A DNA stretch of 7,890 nucleotides from Alphaproteobacteria bacterium (GCA_015654715.1 JAATGK010000291.1:1-7890), one strand, 5' to 3'; shown: positions 1-6,405, counted from the first letter of the stretch. Notes: generated from the sequence alone by a model not told the origin. A program made the numbers and translations.

Positions 1-9
1 AAGTTACCA

Positions 10-2019
10 CTACGGGCCCGGCTTGACCGCGAAGGCCGCATACCCAGCATCGAAGTTGCGCACGGTGTCGCCGCGATACTGAGCGGGCGCGTGACCGTCG
101 GTCATGATCTGCATATGCAAGGCCGCATCGCGCGTTTTGCTGCGCCAGCTTTGGGCAAAGGCGAGGAAAAAGCGCTGGTCGCCGGTGAGGCCTTGCAGGA
201 CCGGCGCCGGCTTGCCTTTCAGCGACAGAACATAAGCGTCATGCGCAGCGGCGAGGCCGGCCAGATCAGCGATGTTCTCGCTCAAAGTCTGCTTGCCGTT
301 GACCGCCAGATCGGGGAACGGCTTGTAGCCGTCGAACTGCGCCGCCAACTGGGCCGAAGCGTCCTTGAAATGCGCCAGATCCGCCGGAGTCCACCAGTCG
401 ATCAGCCGGCCTTCGGCATCGAACTGACAACCCTGGTCGTCGAAGCTGTGACTGATCTCGTGGCCGATCACCGAACCGATGGCGCCGTAGTTGAGCGCGG
501 CATCGGCGTCGGCATCGAAATACGGCGCCTGCAGGATCGCCGCCGGGAAGTTCAACGCATTGGCAAGCGGCAGGTTAACGGCATTGACGGTCTGCGGGGT
601 CATCACCCACTCGCCGCGATCGACCGCCTGTCCGAGCTTGGCAAGGCTGTGGCGATAATCGAACTGCTCCGCCCGCCACTGATTACCGAACGCATCGCCG
701 CGCACGATCGCCAGCGCCGAATAGTCCTGCCATTTGTCGGGATAGCCGACACCGACTTTCAGCGTCGCCAGTTTGGCGAGCGCCTTCTGTTTGGTTTGCG
801 GCGACATCCAACTGAGGTTGGAGATGCGGGCGTGATAAGCGACGAGCAAATCCTTCACCAAGGCTTCGATCTTGGCCTTGGTCTCGGGCGGGAAGTATTT
901 CGCGACATAGACTTTGCCGACCACCTCGCCGAGCGCCCCGTTGGTGGCAGCGATGGCGCGCTTCCAGCGATCGCGCATCTTGGTCGTGCCGGTCAGCGTC
1001 GTGCCATAGAAGGCAAAGCGCTCTTCGACGAACGCCTTGGGCAGCACGCCCGCGCTGTGGTCGATGAGGTGGAAGGTGAGATAATCCTTCCACACCGCGA
1101 CGGGCTCGCTCGCCACCAGTGCCGAGGTGCCGCTGATGGCGCCCGGCTGCCAGACGACAAAGCCCTGCTGGTTGCCGAGACCGGCGGCGCCGAAATAGGC
1201 CGCCCAATCGAGGCCGGGCGCGCGACTTGGGAATTCCGCCCGCGTCCAGGGATTGTTCGCTTTGTGCACCTCTTCGGAATCGGCGCGCGAGGTGTGGGCG
1301 GCGGCGATCTTCATTTCGAGAGCGAAGATCCGCTCCGCCTTGGTCTCGGCATCGGCGATGCCGGCGAGTTTCAACACAGCGGCGATGTGGGCTTTATACT
1401 TGGCGCGGATCGCCGCCATCTTGTCCGAGCTCGCGAGATAGTAATCGCGGTCGGGCATGCCGAGGCCGCCTTGCAAAAGATAGGGCACATTGCGGGTCGG
1501 ATCGGTGAAAGACTGGCTCACCCACAGCCCGAATATGTGGTCGGTGTGGAAGTTGGTGGAATTGAGCGGATCGACATCGGCGCGCAGCGTGGTACCGAGA
1601 TAGGCCGATAGCGATTTGATGTTGGCGATCGCGGCGATGCGGCCAAGTTCGGGCTTCAGCGGCGCCAGGCCTTTGGCCTCGATCCCGGCCTCGTCCATAT
1701 AGCTGGCGAAGAAATCGCCGACTTTCTGCTCATCGGAACCGGCTTTCGGGTTCGACTTGGCAGCGCCTTCGATCAGATCGCGCACCTGCGCATCGGTCTT
1801 TTCCGCCACTACGGCGCCAACGCCGTAGCTGGAGCGGTCGGCGGGAATTTCCGTCTTCTTGTCCCAGATCCCATTGGCATAAGAGAAGAAGTCGTCGCCC
1901 GGCGCCACCGTGTGATCGATGCCGTCGAGATCGATGCCATGGTCCGCCGACACCGCCCCCGCCGCGGTCAGAACCGCCGCGAACGCCGCCGCGTACGCCA
2001 GCTTGCCAAACATCTTCAT
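10..2019 (-). CDS. Secreted M13-family zinc metallopeptidase (neprilysin/PepO type)
   Basis: A zinc endopeptidase of family M13, predicted to be exported and to cut oligopeptides in the periplasm or outside the cell. The 669-residue product begins with a signal peptide (about residues 1-25, ending AVSA before DHG). The M13 N-terminal domain follows (PGDDFFSYANGIW near 40-52), then the catalytic domain. Visible catalytic features are the HEISH zinc site at about 520-524, SENIAD at about 580-585 (third zinc ligand Glu581 and Asp585), and His643 with Arg649, matching neprilysin His711/Arg717 in spacing. The substrate-binding NAFY/NAYY motif reads NAVN here. I chose the start at 2019 over an in-frame ATG at 2112 because the signal peptide begins there and AAAAGG lies 9-10 bases upstream. 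The protein stops at VKPGP, without the dozen or so residues ending in RVRIW or RVW seen in most relatives. No EcfG-type motif was found upstream. The family call is firm; the substrate is unknown. Confidence 0.95.
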   Translation of the reverse strand: MKMFGKLAYAAAFAAVLTAAGAVSADHGIDLDGIDHTVAPGDDFFSYANGIWDKKTEIPADRSSYGVGAVVAEKTDAQVRDLIEGAAKSNPKAGSDEQKVGDFFASYMDEAGIEAKGLAPLKPELGRIAAIANIKSLSAYLGTTLRADVDPLNSTNFHTDHIFGLWVSQSFTDPTRNVPYLLQGGLGMPDRDYYLASSDKMAAIRAKYKAHIAAVLKLAGIADAETKAERIFALEMKIAAAHTSRADSEEVHKANNPWTRAEFPSRAPGLDWAAYFGAAGLGNQQGFVVWQPGAISGTSALVASEPVAVWKDYLTFHLIDHSAGVLPKAFVEERFAFYGTTLTGTTKMRDRWKRAIAATNGALGEVVGKVYVAKYFPPETKAKIEALVKDLLVAYHARISNLSWMSPQTKQKALAKLATLKVGVGYPDKWQDYSALAIVRGDAFGNQWRAEQFDYRHSLAKLGQAVDRGEWVMTPQTVNAVNLPLANALNFPAAILQAPYFDADADAALNYGAIGSVIGHEISHSFDDQGCQFDAEGRLIDWWTPADLAHFKDASAQLAAQFDGYKPFPDLAVNGKQTLSENIADLAGLAAAHDAYVLSLKGKPAPVLQGLTGDQRFFLAFAQSWRSKTRDAALHMQIMTDGHAPAQYRGDTVRNFDAGYAAFAVKPGP

Positions 2020-2200
2020 CGCTGCATGCCTTTTAGGTGACGACGCGTAACCTAACAGGATGCACCCTGCCCCATGCAGCGACGGTGAGCCGCAGACGGC
2101 ACCTGCGACCACCAGCCATCAATCACAATCCGTTGAAATGGAATCGAGCTCGAACCGCTTGGCGCCCGGCCTTGCCCGACGATCCCGACAAAGCGGTGCG

Positions 2201-2359
2201 CTACAACCTTCCCGTCAGCAACAAGATGATCACGATGACGAGCACGATGCCAAATCCGCCGCTGGGGTAGTAGCCCCAACCCGTGCTGTAAGGCCAACGC
2301 GGCAACGCACCTACCAAGGCGAGAACCAGTAAAATCAGCAATATCGTACCCAGGGTCAT
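2201..2359 (-). CDS. DUF3309-type small membrane protein (52 aa)
   Basis: A 52-residue hydrophobic peptide starting MTLGTILLILLVLALVGALP and ending in TGRL. Two hydrophobic segments (about 3-19 and 35-48) flank a central aromatic, Gly-rich turn with RWPYSTGWGYYPSGG (21-35). This two-segment pattern with a W/Y/P/G-rich linker is what I recognise as the DUF3309 family, whose function is not established. The ATG at 2357-2359 is preceded by GGGAGA at a good distance. The gene starts 69 bases after the stop of the secreted-protein gene on the same strand. No motif of its own was found, so it is probably co-transcribed from the EcfG-type promoter at 2928-2952. Family call from memory of the pattern; the coding call is strong because of the ribosome binding site and membrane-protein pattern. 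Confidence 0.82.
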   Translation of the reverse strand: MTLGTILLILLVLALVGALPRWPYSTGWGYYPSGGFGIVLVIVIILLLTGRL

Positions 2360-2428
2360 CGCTTATCTCCCGTAAACGCGCTGCAGATCGGTGAACGCGT
2401 TCGCTGCATGTGAAGGGGTGCTCGCCGC

Positions 2429-2866
2429 TTATTGGGCCGGAGAGCTTGCGGAAGGCGGATTGGGTGGGGTTTCGGTCGTGTCAGGAGTGGGTTGGGTTGA
2501 GGTCGCAGGCGGCGGCATCGCGCTGCCGTTCGCCGATCCGTCCGCCGGCGCGCCGGCGGGCATATTCGGGTCAGCCGGAGCGGTCCGGTTCGAGGCCGAC
2601 GACGTGCCTTGGAGCTGCTGTTCGTTGAGCCGGGCGGTCGCGGCCTTTTCCCGCGGCGTGGAATCGTTGGCCGGCATGCGATGCGCGTGGTGCTTGCCAT
2701 GCTTCGGCGCGGCCATGTTGGCATCACCAGGCTGCGCAGGGCCCGGGGCGGCGTTTTCTTGCGCGGACGTCGGGGCCGCGGTCGTTTGCGCGTGGGCGTC
2801 AACGGCCAAGGCCCATGCAAATGCTGCGACGGCAATTCCGGTAAGCAGGATAGATTGAAAATTCAT
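2429..2866 (-). CDS. Exported Ala/Pro-rich low-complexity protein with a His cluster
   Basis: A 145-residue protein of unknown function. It has a clear signal peptide (1-26, hydrophobic core ILLTGIAVAAFAWALAV, cleavage after AHA). The mature part is low in complexity: Ala, Pro, Ser, Thr and Gly dominate, with a basic His cluster KHGKHHAHR at 55-63, a short charged possible helix (EKAATARLNEQQL, 73-85) and a Pro/Thr-rich tail. No enzymatic domain is visible; it looks intrinsically disordered and periplasmic or cell-surface. The His cluster could bind metal, but that is inference. The start is supported by GGAG and AGG-like purines just upstream of the ATG at 2864-2866. An exact EcfG-type motif lies 61 bases upstream, pointing to stress control. 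First gene of a probable two-gene unit with the DUF3309-type peptide. Confidence 0.8.
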   Translation of the reverse strand: MNFQSILLTGIAVAAFAWALAVDAHAQTTAAPTSAQENAAPGPAQPGDANMAAPKHGKHHAHRMPANDSTPREKAATARLNEQQLQGTSSASNRTAPADPNMPAGAPADGSANGSAMPPPATSTQPTPDTTETPPNPPSASSPAQ

Positions 2867-2927
2867 CGCCTAACTCCATCGGTTTTGCGGCCAACGCGGT
2901 GTGGTCGCGCCACTGCACTGAAATTAA

Positions 2928-2952
2928 AACGCCGCCGGGAGCAAAACGTTCC
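2928..2952 (-). promoter_or_regulatory. EcfG-type promoter for the 2866-2201 unit
   Basis: Read on the minus strand, GGAAC (2948-2952) and CGTT (2928-2931) are separated by exactly 16 bases, a perfect match to the alphaproteobacterial EcfG/SigT -35 and -10 elements. The motif lies between the end of the 130-residue protein gene and the start of the secreted-protein gene, 61 bases before the latter's ATG and pointing at it. Confidence 0.85.
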
Positions 2953-2981
2953 ACATCGAATGGACGCCGAATTGCCCGGCC

Positions 2982-3374
2982 CTATTTGATACCTGCGACC
3001 AATGTTTCGCTGTGGCCCTGGGCGTCCGTCTGCTTGTCGCCCACTTTGCGGACAAGGATGGCGCCGCAATCCGGATTTTTCACTTTGGGCAGCGGCGGAT
3101 CGAAATTCCGGCATATGGTGCCGTCGCTGTTCTGCGTCCAGCTGCCCTTCAGCGGATAGAAATAGGCGGGTACGGTTCCCGTAAATGTGTGATCGGATTT
3201 GTACCAAAAGTGACTGACGATACCGCCATCGGTGGCAATCAACGTGTTGCCGTAAAGCGGGGCAAGTCGGTCGTTGGCGGCGGCCACTGGCACAGCGAAC
3301 ATCACGCAAAGGGCGACGGCGCTGCACGGAATTAAAACGCTCGCCTTCCATTTTGCAGGCGGGATTTGATTCAT
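2982..3374 (-). CDS. Exported protein of unknown function (130 aa)
   Basis: I do not recognise a family. The 130-residue product has a signal peptide (about 1-33: Lys-containing start, hydrophobic core VLIPCSAVALCVMFAVPVAA). The mature part of about 97 residues is rich in aromatics and short strand-like segments (LYGNTLIATDGG, HFWYKSDHTFTG, AYFYPLKGSWTQ) and looks like a small beta-rich periplasmic domain. The mature part has two cysteines, at about 88 (TIC) and 103 (PDC), which could form a disulfide. A longer in-frame reading from 3551 exists, but the ATG at 3372-3374 has AGGAG seven bases upstream and opens directly on the signal peptide. An exact EcfG-type motif precedes it by 39 bases, and the extended reading would run through that promoter. 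Divergent from the PRC-barrel gene at 3555. Confidence 0.82.
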   Translation of the reverse strand: MNQIPPAKWKASVLIPCSAVALCVMFAVPVAAANDRLAPLYGNTLIATDGGIVSHFWYKSDHTFTGTVPAYFYPLKGSWTQNSDGTICRNFDPPLPKVKNPDCGAILVRKVGDKQTDAQGHSETLVAGIK

Positions 3375-3413
3375 CGTCTGGCTCCTAGGATCAGGGCGTC
3401 TGCATTGCGTTTC

Positions 3414-3438
3414 AACGCCGCAATTGCACCGATGTTCC
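3414..3438 (-). promoter_or_regulatory. EcfG-type promoter for the 130-aa exported protein
   Basis: On the minus strand, GGAAC (3434-3438) and CGTT (3414-3417) are separated by exactly 16 bases. The -10 element ends 39 bases before the ATG at 3374. A second GGAAC abuts the first upstream (3439-3443), giving a tandem GGAACGGAAC; only the inner copy has the right spacing. It is divergent from the motif at 3500-3524. Confidence 0.85.
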
Positions 3439-3499
3439 GTTCCGCTTCGCGCGCCCTCACTGAGGCTCAGGCTATGACCTGCCGTAACGCGCGGGGCCG

Positions 3500-3524
3500 G
3501 GAACCGCAGGCGTTTTTCGTCGTT
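3500..3524 (+). promoter_or_regulatory. EcfG-type promoter for the PRC-barrel gene at 3555
   Basis: GGAAC (3500-3504) and CGTT (3521-3524) are separated by exactly 16 bases, preceded by an extra G. The -10 element ends 30 bases before the ATG at 3555, leaving a short leader that carries the GGAG ribosome binding site. Confidence 0.87.
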
Positions 3525-3554
3525 GTCTCTCAAGGAAACAACGGAGATCACACC

Positions 3555-3944
3555 ATGCCGTTAACCCAGAAAATACATCACGATGTTTCTGCTCGCGAAA
3601 CCGGCAATTTGATCGGCAGCGACAAGGTGGAAGGGACGGCGGTCTATCGCGCCAACGAAGACCGCATCGGCACCATCGCGCGAGTGATGATCGACAAGAG
3701 TACCGGCAAGGTCGGCTATGCCGTCATGAGCTTCGGCGGCTTCCTCGGCATGGGGGATGACTACTACCCGATCCCCTGGTCCTTGCTGACCTACAACGAG
3801 AAGCTCGGCGGCTATGAGGTGGACATCACCGAAGATCAGCTCAAGGGCGCGCCAAAACTGCGCGACCATGACGACTGGTCCTATGAAGGCCGCGCGCGGG
3901 AAGCCGAACTGCTCGCCTATTACGGCAGTTATCCCTACTGGTAG
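3555..3944 (+). CDS. PRC-barrel domain protein (first copy)
   Basis: A 129-residue soluble protein with one PRC-barrel domain (about residues 17-95), a small beta-barrel fold found in RimM, the photosynthetic reaction-centre H subunit and many stand-alone stress-related proteins. The stretches GTAVYRANEDRIGTIARVMI (27-46), YAVMSFGGFLGMG (55-67) and YYPIPWSLL (70-78) match the family pattern of a G-x-I-x-x-hydrophobic strand, a Gly-rich turn and P-x-P-W. The tail is rich in charged and aromatic residues and ends YYGSYPYW. No signal peptide or membrane span is seen, so it is probably cytoplasmic. The ATG at 3555 has GGAG eight bases upstream; the longer in-frame reading from 3366 crosses the promoter and is rejected. 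It is a paralogue of the protein at 6426-6794. Exact molecular role unknown. Confidence 0.92.
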   Translation: MPLTQKIHHDVSARETGNLIGSDKVEGTAVYRANEDRIGTIARVMIDKSTGKVGYAVMSFGGFLGMGDDYYPIPWSLLTYNEKLGGYEVDITEDQLKGAPKLRDHDDWSYEGRAREAELLAYYGSYPYW

Positions 3945-3967
3945 TATCGGTACGGACGATCGGCAAA

Positions 3968-3998
3968 GCAGGGGCGGCCAACGGCTTACCGCTCCTGC
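3968..3998 (+). terminator. Candidate hairpin terminator after the PRC-barrel gene
   Basis: A 10-base-pair stem (3968-3977 with 3989-3998, one G-U wobble) encloses an 11-base loop and begins 23 bases after the stop codon at 3944. It is GC-rich and well placed to end the transcript, but no T-run follows, so an intrinsic terminator is not certain; it may only protect the 3' end. Confidence 0.45.
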
Positions 3999-4105
3999 AC
4001 TACGGACAACCCCCCTAAACGCCCGAAGTCGCAACGTCAGCTTTCGGCGGGCGATCGCCGTTCTGTTGCCGGCAAAACACAGAAAAACCAATAAGCATCA
4101 GCCTG

Positions 4106-4130
4106 GGAACCGAAACCTGGGCGCACCGTT
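4106..4130 (+). promoter_or_regulatory. EcfG-type promoter for the 55-aa membrane protein
   Basis: GGAAC (4106-4110) and CGTT (4127-4130) are separated by exactly 16 bases, preceded by an extra G as at 3500 and 4357. The -10 element ends 28 bases before the ATG at 4159. Confidence 0.86.
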
Positions 4131-4158
4131 GCACTCATGAAGATGAGCGGAGGGTGAT

Positions 4159-4326
4159 ATGGCACTGTCAGGTTGGGAACCAGAACACCGTCATGGCTGG
4201 ATGGCGACGATCGTTCCCATCTTCGAACCGCGCCGACGCTCGCGGCTGTTGACCCCGTACGGCTGGTTCATCGTGCTGTCGGTCATTTCTTTCGTCATGG
4301 GCGCCGTTCTCGCATTTCTGACTTGA
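4159..4326 (+). CDS. Small single-span membrane protein (55 aa), unknown function
   Basis: A 55-residue peptide, not assigned to a family. The N-terminal half is polar with His, Trp and Arg (MALSGWEPEHRHGWM, then EPRRRSR at 23-29). The C-terminal half is one hydrophobic span of about 22 residues (WFIVLSVISFVMGAVLAFLT, 36-55). The arginine patch before the span suggests the N-terminus stays in the cytoplasm. Coding evidence is GGAGGG five bases before the ATG, a clean open frame to TGA, and an exact EcfG-type motif 28 bases upstream. It precedes the DUF883 gene, which has its own promoter in the gap. A role at the inner membrane during stress is inferred from the promoter only. Confidence 0.78.
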   Translation: MALSGWEPEHRHGWMATIVPIFEPRRRSRLLTPYGWFIVLSVISFVMGAVLAFLT

Positions 4327-4356
4327 GAACATGGCGAAGACGCGATCTGCGCCCCG

Positions 4357-4381
4357 GGAACTTGGCACCGCATGCGGCGTT
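4357..4381 (+). promoter_or_regulatory. EcfG-type promoter for the DUF883 / YqjE-like pair
   Basis: GGAAC (4357-4361) and CGTT (4378-4381) are separated by exactly 16 bases, preceded by an extra G. The -10 element ends 39 bases before the ATG at 4421. It sits in the 94-base gap after the 55-residue protein gene, so the DUF883 gene can be transcribed both from here and by read-through. Confidence 0.86.
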
Positions 4382-4420
4382 AAATTCCGACACCGACACC
4401 CCAACCACCGGAGATCGATG

Positions 4421-4768
4421 ATGGCGACACGAACCAAAGAAATCGGCAACGGCACGATCGACCGCCGTCTTGAAGCCCTGCGCAACGATTTCGACACGCT
4501 GCAAACCGATGTGAAGAGTCTGGCCGGTGACGCCGGCGTTGTCGCCAGCGAACGCATCAGCAAGGCGATCCGCTCGGCGGAGGATGTGGCCAAGCGCGCC
4601 TTGCATCTGGCTGAAGACGCAACATCGCAGGCGATCGACAACGTGGAACATTGGGCCGACGACAATCTCAATACCGTCCGCGGCTCGATCCGCGACCAGC
4701 CGATTTATGCAATCGGCATTTCCATGGGCGTCGGCGCGGTGGTCGGCGCCATGTTATCGCGCCGCTGA
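4421..4768 (+). CDS. DUF883 (YqjD/ElaB-like) membrane-anchored protein
   Basis: A 115-residue protein with the layout of the DUF883 family (E. coli YqjD, ElaB, YgaM), which in E. coli are stress/stationary-phase inner-membrane proteins, with YqjD reported to associate with ribosomes. Residues 12-90 form a long amphipathic, probably coiled-coil helix rich in Asp, Glu, Ala and Arg. Residues 93-113 are the C-terminal anchor (QPIYAIGISMGVGAVVGAML) with a small-residue GxxxG-like zipper, closed by SRR, the usual family ending. Tandem ATGs occur at 4418 and 4421; the second is preferred because GGAG lies seven bases upstream, while only four separate it from the first. An EcfG-type motif is 39 bases upstream. 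The next gene starts nine bases after the stop, so they form an operon like yqjD-yqjE. Ribosome binding in this organism is inference. Confidence 0.88.
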   Translation: MATRTKEIGNGTIDRRLEALRNDFDTLQTDVKSLAGDAGVVASERISKAIRSAEDVAKRALHLAEDATSQAIDNVEHWADDNLNTVRGSIRDQPIYAIGISMGVGAVVGAMLSRR

Positions 4769-4777
4769 GGTGAAGCA

Positions 4778-5113
4778 GTGAGCGCAAGAAGCACCGTCGC
4801 CAGCGTACTGGGCGTGGCCTTGATCCTGGTTGGCATATCTTTTCTGGGATTCGGCCTCGCTACTGCGCTGACGCCAATATTGGGTATTGCAGGCGGCGCG
4901 GCAGTGACCGGTTTGGTGCTGGTGCTGCCGCCCCTCCTTTGGGCCCTGATCAAAGCGCCCGCCCGCGCGGCCGCCGACGCGCCGCGGACGACGGTGGGTT
5001 ACGAGACTCTGTTGATCTCGGAGCTATCGCGCTTGGCCAACAAAAAGCCTCTGTTCGCGGTCCTCATTGCCGTCATGACGGGCGCCGCCAGCAGCATTTT
5101 GCGCAAGACGTGA
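4778..5113 (+). CDS. YqjE-like small multispan membrane protein (putative holin-X-like)
   Basis: A 111-residue membrane protein starting at GTG (4778-4780), preceded by GAGGTGAA and nine bases after the DUF883 stop, so clearly co-transcribed. Hydrophobic segments lie at about 7-30 and 33-58, forming a hairpin. A polar, Ala-rich linker follows (60-88, with KAPARAAADAPR and ISELSRLANKK), then a short hydrophobic end (91-107, PLFAVLIAVMTGAASSIL). The two-span hairpin and its place behind a YqjD-like gene match YqjE / the putative Actinobacterial Holin-X family, but sequence similarity cannot be confirmed by eye. The C-terminal hydrophobic stretch with small residues resembles the DUF883 anchor. 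No lytic role is implied. It ends ten bases before the convergent oxidoreductase gene. Confidence 0.75.
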   Translation: MSARSTVASVLGVALILVGISFLGFGLATALTPILGIAGGAAVTGLVLVLPPLLWALIKAPARAAADAPRTTVGYETLLISELSRLANKKPLFAVLIAVMTGAASSILRKT

Positions 5114-5123
5114 TGATATTCCA

Positions 5124-6362
5124 TCAGGATTCGCGAAACCGGTAGATATCCGCATTCTTCGGCCGTCGTCCCGCCAGCAGAGCCGGAATCAAGCGCGCGG
5201 CAATAACGCTGAAGATGGTGCCGTTGCCGCCAAATCCCATGACGGCAAAACAGCCGGGCATGTTGGGGATCGCATCAATGATCGGCAGACCGTCCTCACT
5301 CTCGCCGAAGGCGCCGGTCCATTGATAGGGCTTGTCCAGCGCCAAACCGGGAATGAGCGCTTTGGCTTTCCGCATCAGGCGCGCACTTTTCCGAGCCATA
5401 CTTCGAGCGCGATAACGCGGAAGGTCGATGTCCTCATCCTCGCCGCCGATAATGACCCGCCCATCGGGCGTCGTGCGCATGTACAGATAGGGATCCGCCG
5501 CCTCCCACACCAGCGTGCGGTTCAGCCAGCTCGGATAAGCACTGCGCCCCGAGGAGGCCATCGCCCAGCTTGACGTGATTTTGGTGCCGGCGCGCGGTAG
5601 CCCTTTCAACAACTCGTACCCGGTCGAAAAAATACACTGGCGCGCCTCGATGAAATGACGGTCGGTCGCCAGCACTACGCCGTGCGATGTCGCCAGGATG
5701 TCCGTGATCGTCACCGGCGAATAGATTTCGACGCCTTGGCGCGCCGCCCGGCGCAGCAGCCCGGCCGCGAGCTGACGCGGATTGGCAACGGCCGAGCCCG
5801 CACTCAGGATCGCGCCGGAGCGCTCGATGCCGAATTTTTCGCGCAGCACACGGCTGGGTAGAAACGCGCCCGGCAATCCGATGCGGCCTCGCGCCAGGCA
5901 TTCCTGCTCCATCGCACGAAAACCCATGGTGCTGCCCGTGAGGTAAAGCGACTCCCGCAATTGAAGCCCGCAGAGGATGTGTTCGGCCCGGACCAGCCGG
6001 ATCAGATCCTGCGTCGCCCGGTACGAATCCCGCCAGGCGCGCGCGGCTTTTGCGGCTCCGATCTGGCGCCGCAACTGCGTCAACGGCACATCGATCTCGA
6101 ACTGCAGCATTGCCGTACTGGCGGCGGTACTGCCATGGGCGGGCGGACGGCGATCGACCACCACCACGCGGCCGTCGTACCCCGCTAAAGCATGTGCCAA
6201 GAAGGCGCCGCTGATCCCGGCGCCGACGATCACAACATCGGCTTGGAGAGATTCCCGCAGCGCCCTCGCGCGCACACCGGTTGCCCCGGTTCGCGACCAA
6301 ACGGAGCGGCCGCTCAGCAGCACTTCGTTTTGCGTGGCAGACGCTTGGGATTTTTGCAGCAT
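5124..6362 (-). CDS. FAD-dependent oxidoreductase, DAO (glycine/D-amino-acid oxidase-like) family
   Basis: A 412-residue flavoprotein predicted to oxidise an amine or amino-acid-like substrate. A 40-residue N-terminal extension precedes the Rossmann FAD site ADVVIVGAGISGAFLAHAL (41-59), with GAGISG as the dinucleotide-binding motif and Asp70 at the end of strand two. HGSTAASTA (76-84) is the second FAD contact typical of the DAO superfamily. The C-terminal half has IIGGEDED (304-311), WTGAFGESEDGLPIID (348-363) and MGFGGNGTIFS (375-385), matching the conserved GxGGNG flavin loop. No signal peptide, so cytoplasmic. The start has only a weak GGGCG upstream. The gene follows the second PRC-barrel gene by 63 bases on the same strand and is probably co-transcribed. 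Substrate and electron acceptor cannot be read from the sequence. Confidence 0.9.
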   Translation of the reverse strand: MLQKSQASATQNEVLLSGRSVWSRTGATGVRARALRESLQADVVIVGAGISGAFLAHALAGYDGRVVVVDRRPPAHGSTAASTAMLQFEIDVPLTQLRRQIGAAKAARAWRDSYRATQDLIRLVRAEHILCGLQLRESLYLTGSTMGFRAMEQECLARGRIGLPGAFLPSRVLREKFGIERSGAILSAGSAVANPRQLAAGLLRRAARQGVEIYSPVTITDILATSHGVVLATDRHFIEARQCIFSTGYELLKGLPRAGTKITSSWAMASSGRSAYPSWLNRTLVWEAADPYLYMRTTPDGRVIIGGEDEDIDLPRYRARSMARKSARLMRKAKALIPGLALDKPYQWTGAFGESEDGLPIIDAIPNMPGCFAVMGFGGNGTIFSVIAARLIPALLAGRRPKNADIYRFRES

Positions 6363-6375
6363 GGCGACGCCCGAC

Positions 6376-6405
6376 GGCGCGCTACCGGGTTTGCGGCAGC
6401 GCGCC
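6376..6405 (-). other. Hairpin in the PRC-barrel / oxidoreductase gap
   Basis: A perfect 8-base inverted repeat (6376-6383 and 6398-6405), extended inward after one A-C mismatch by three more pairs (6385-6387 with 6394-6396), leaves a six-base loop. It lies wholly between the stop of the PRC-barrel gene and the start of the oxidoreductase gene. No T-run follows in either direction. It could attenuate read-through, stabilise the upstream message or hinder initiation at 6362; its role is unproven. Confidence 0.5.

Noticed and set aside
91..1611. A 506-residue open frame on the plus strand, antisense to the M13 peptidase
   Set aside because: It lies wholly opposite a gene with unmistakable catalytic motifs, has no recognisable domain and no ribosome binding site, and is the kind of long antisense frame that GC-rich codon use produces.
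2020..2112. Upstream extension of the M13 peptidase to an ATG at 2112
   Set aside because: The added 31 residues would bury the signal peptide, and the ATG at 2019 has a proper ribosome binding site.
2154..2197. Seven-base inverted repeat (ACCGCTT / AAGCGGT) in the gap between the DUF3309-type gene and the M13 gene
   Set aside because: The arms are 30 bases apart with no strong inner stem and no T-run, so it is weak as a terminator. The 181-base gap 2020-2200 otherwise shows no gene and no recognisable promoter.
4050..4059. Palindrome GGCGATCGCC, containing the octamer GCGATCGC
   Set aside because: This octamer is the HIP1 repeat of cyanobacteria, but here I noted it only once as a perfect palindrome in a GC-rich alphaproteobacterial setting, with no array around it.
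4176..4180. Another GGAAC, within the start of the 55-aa protein gene
   Set aside because: No CGTT lies 16 or 17 bases downstream, and it is inside the coding sequence. Other isolated GGAAC copies, such as those near 314 and 1736, fail for the same reasons.
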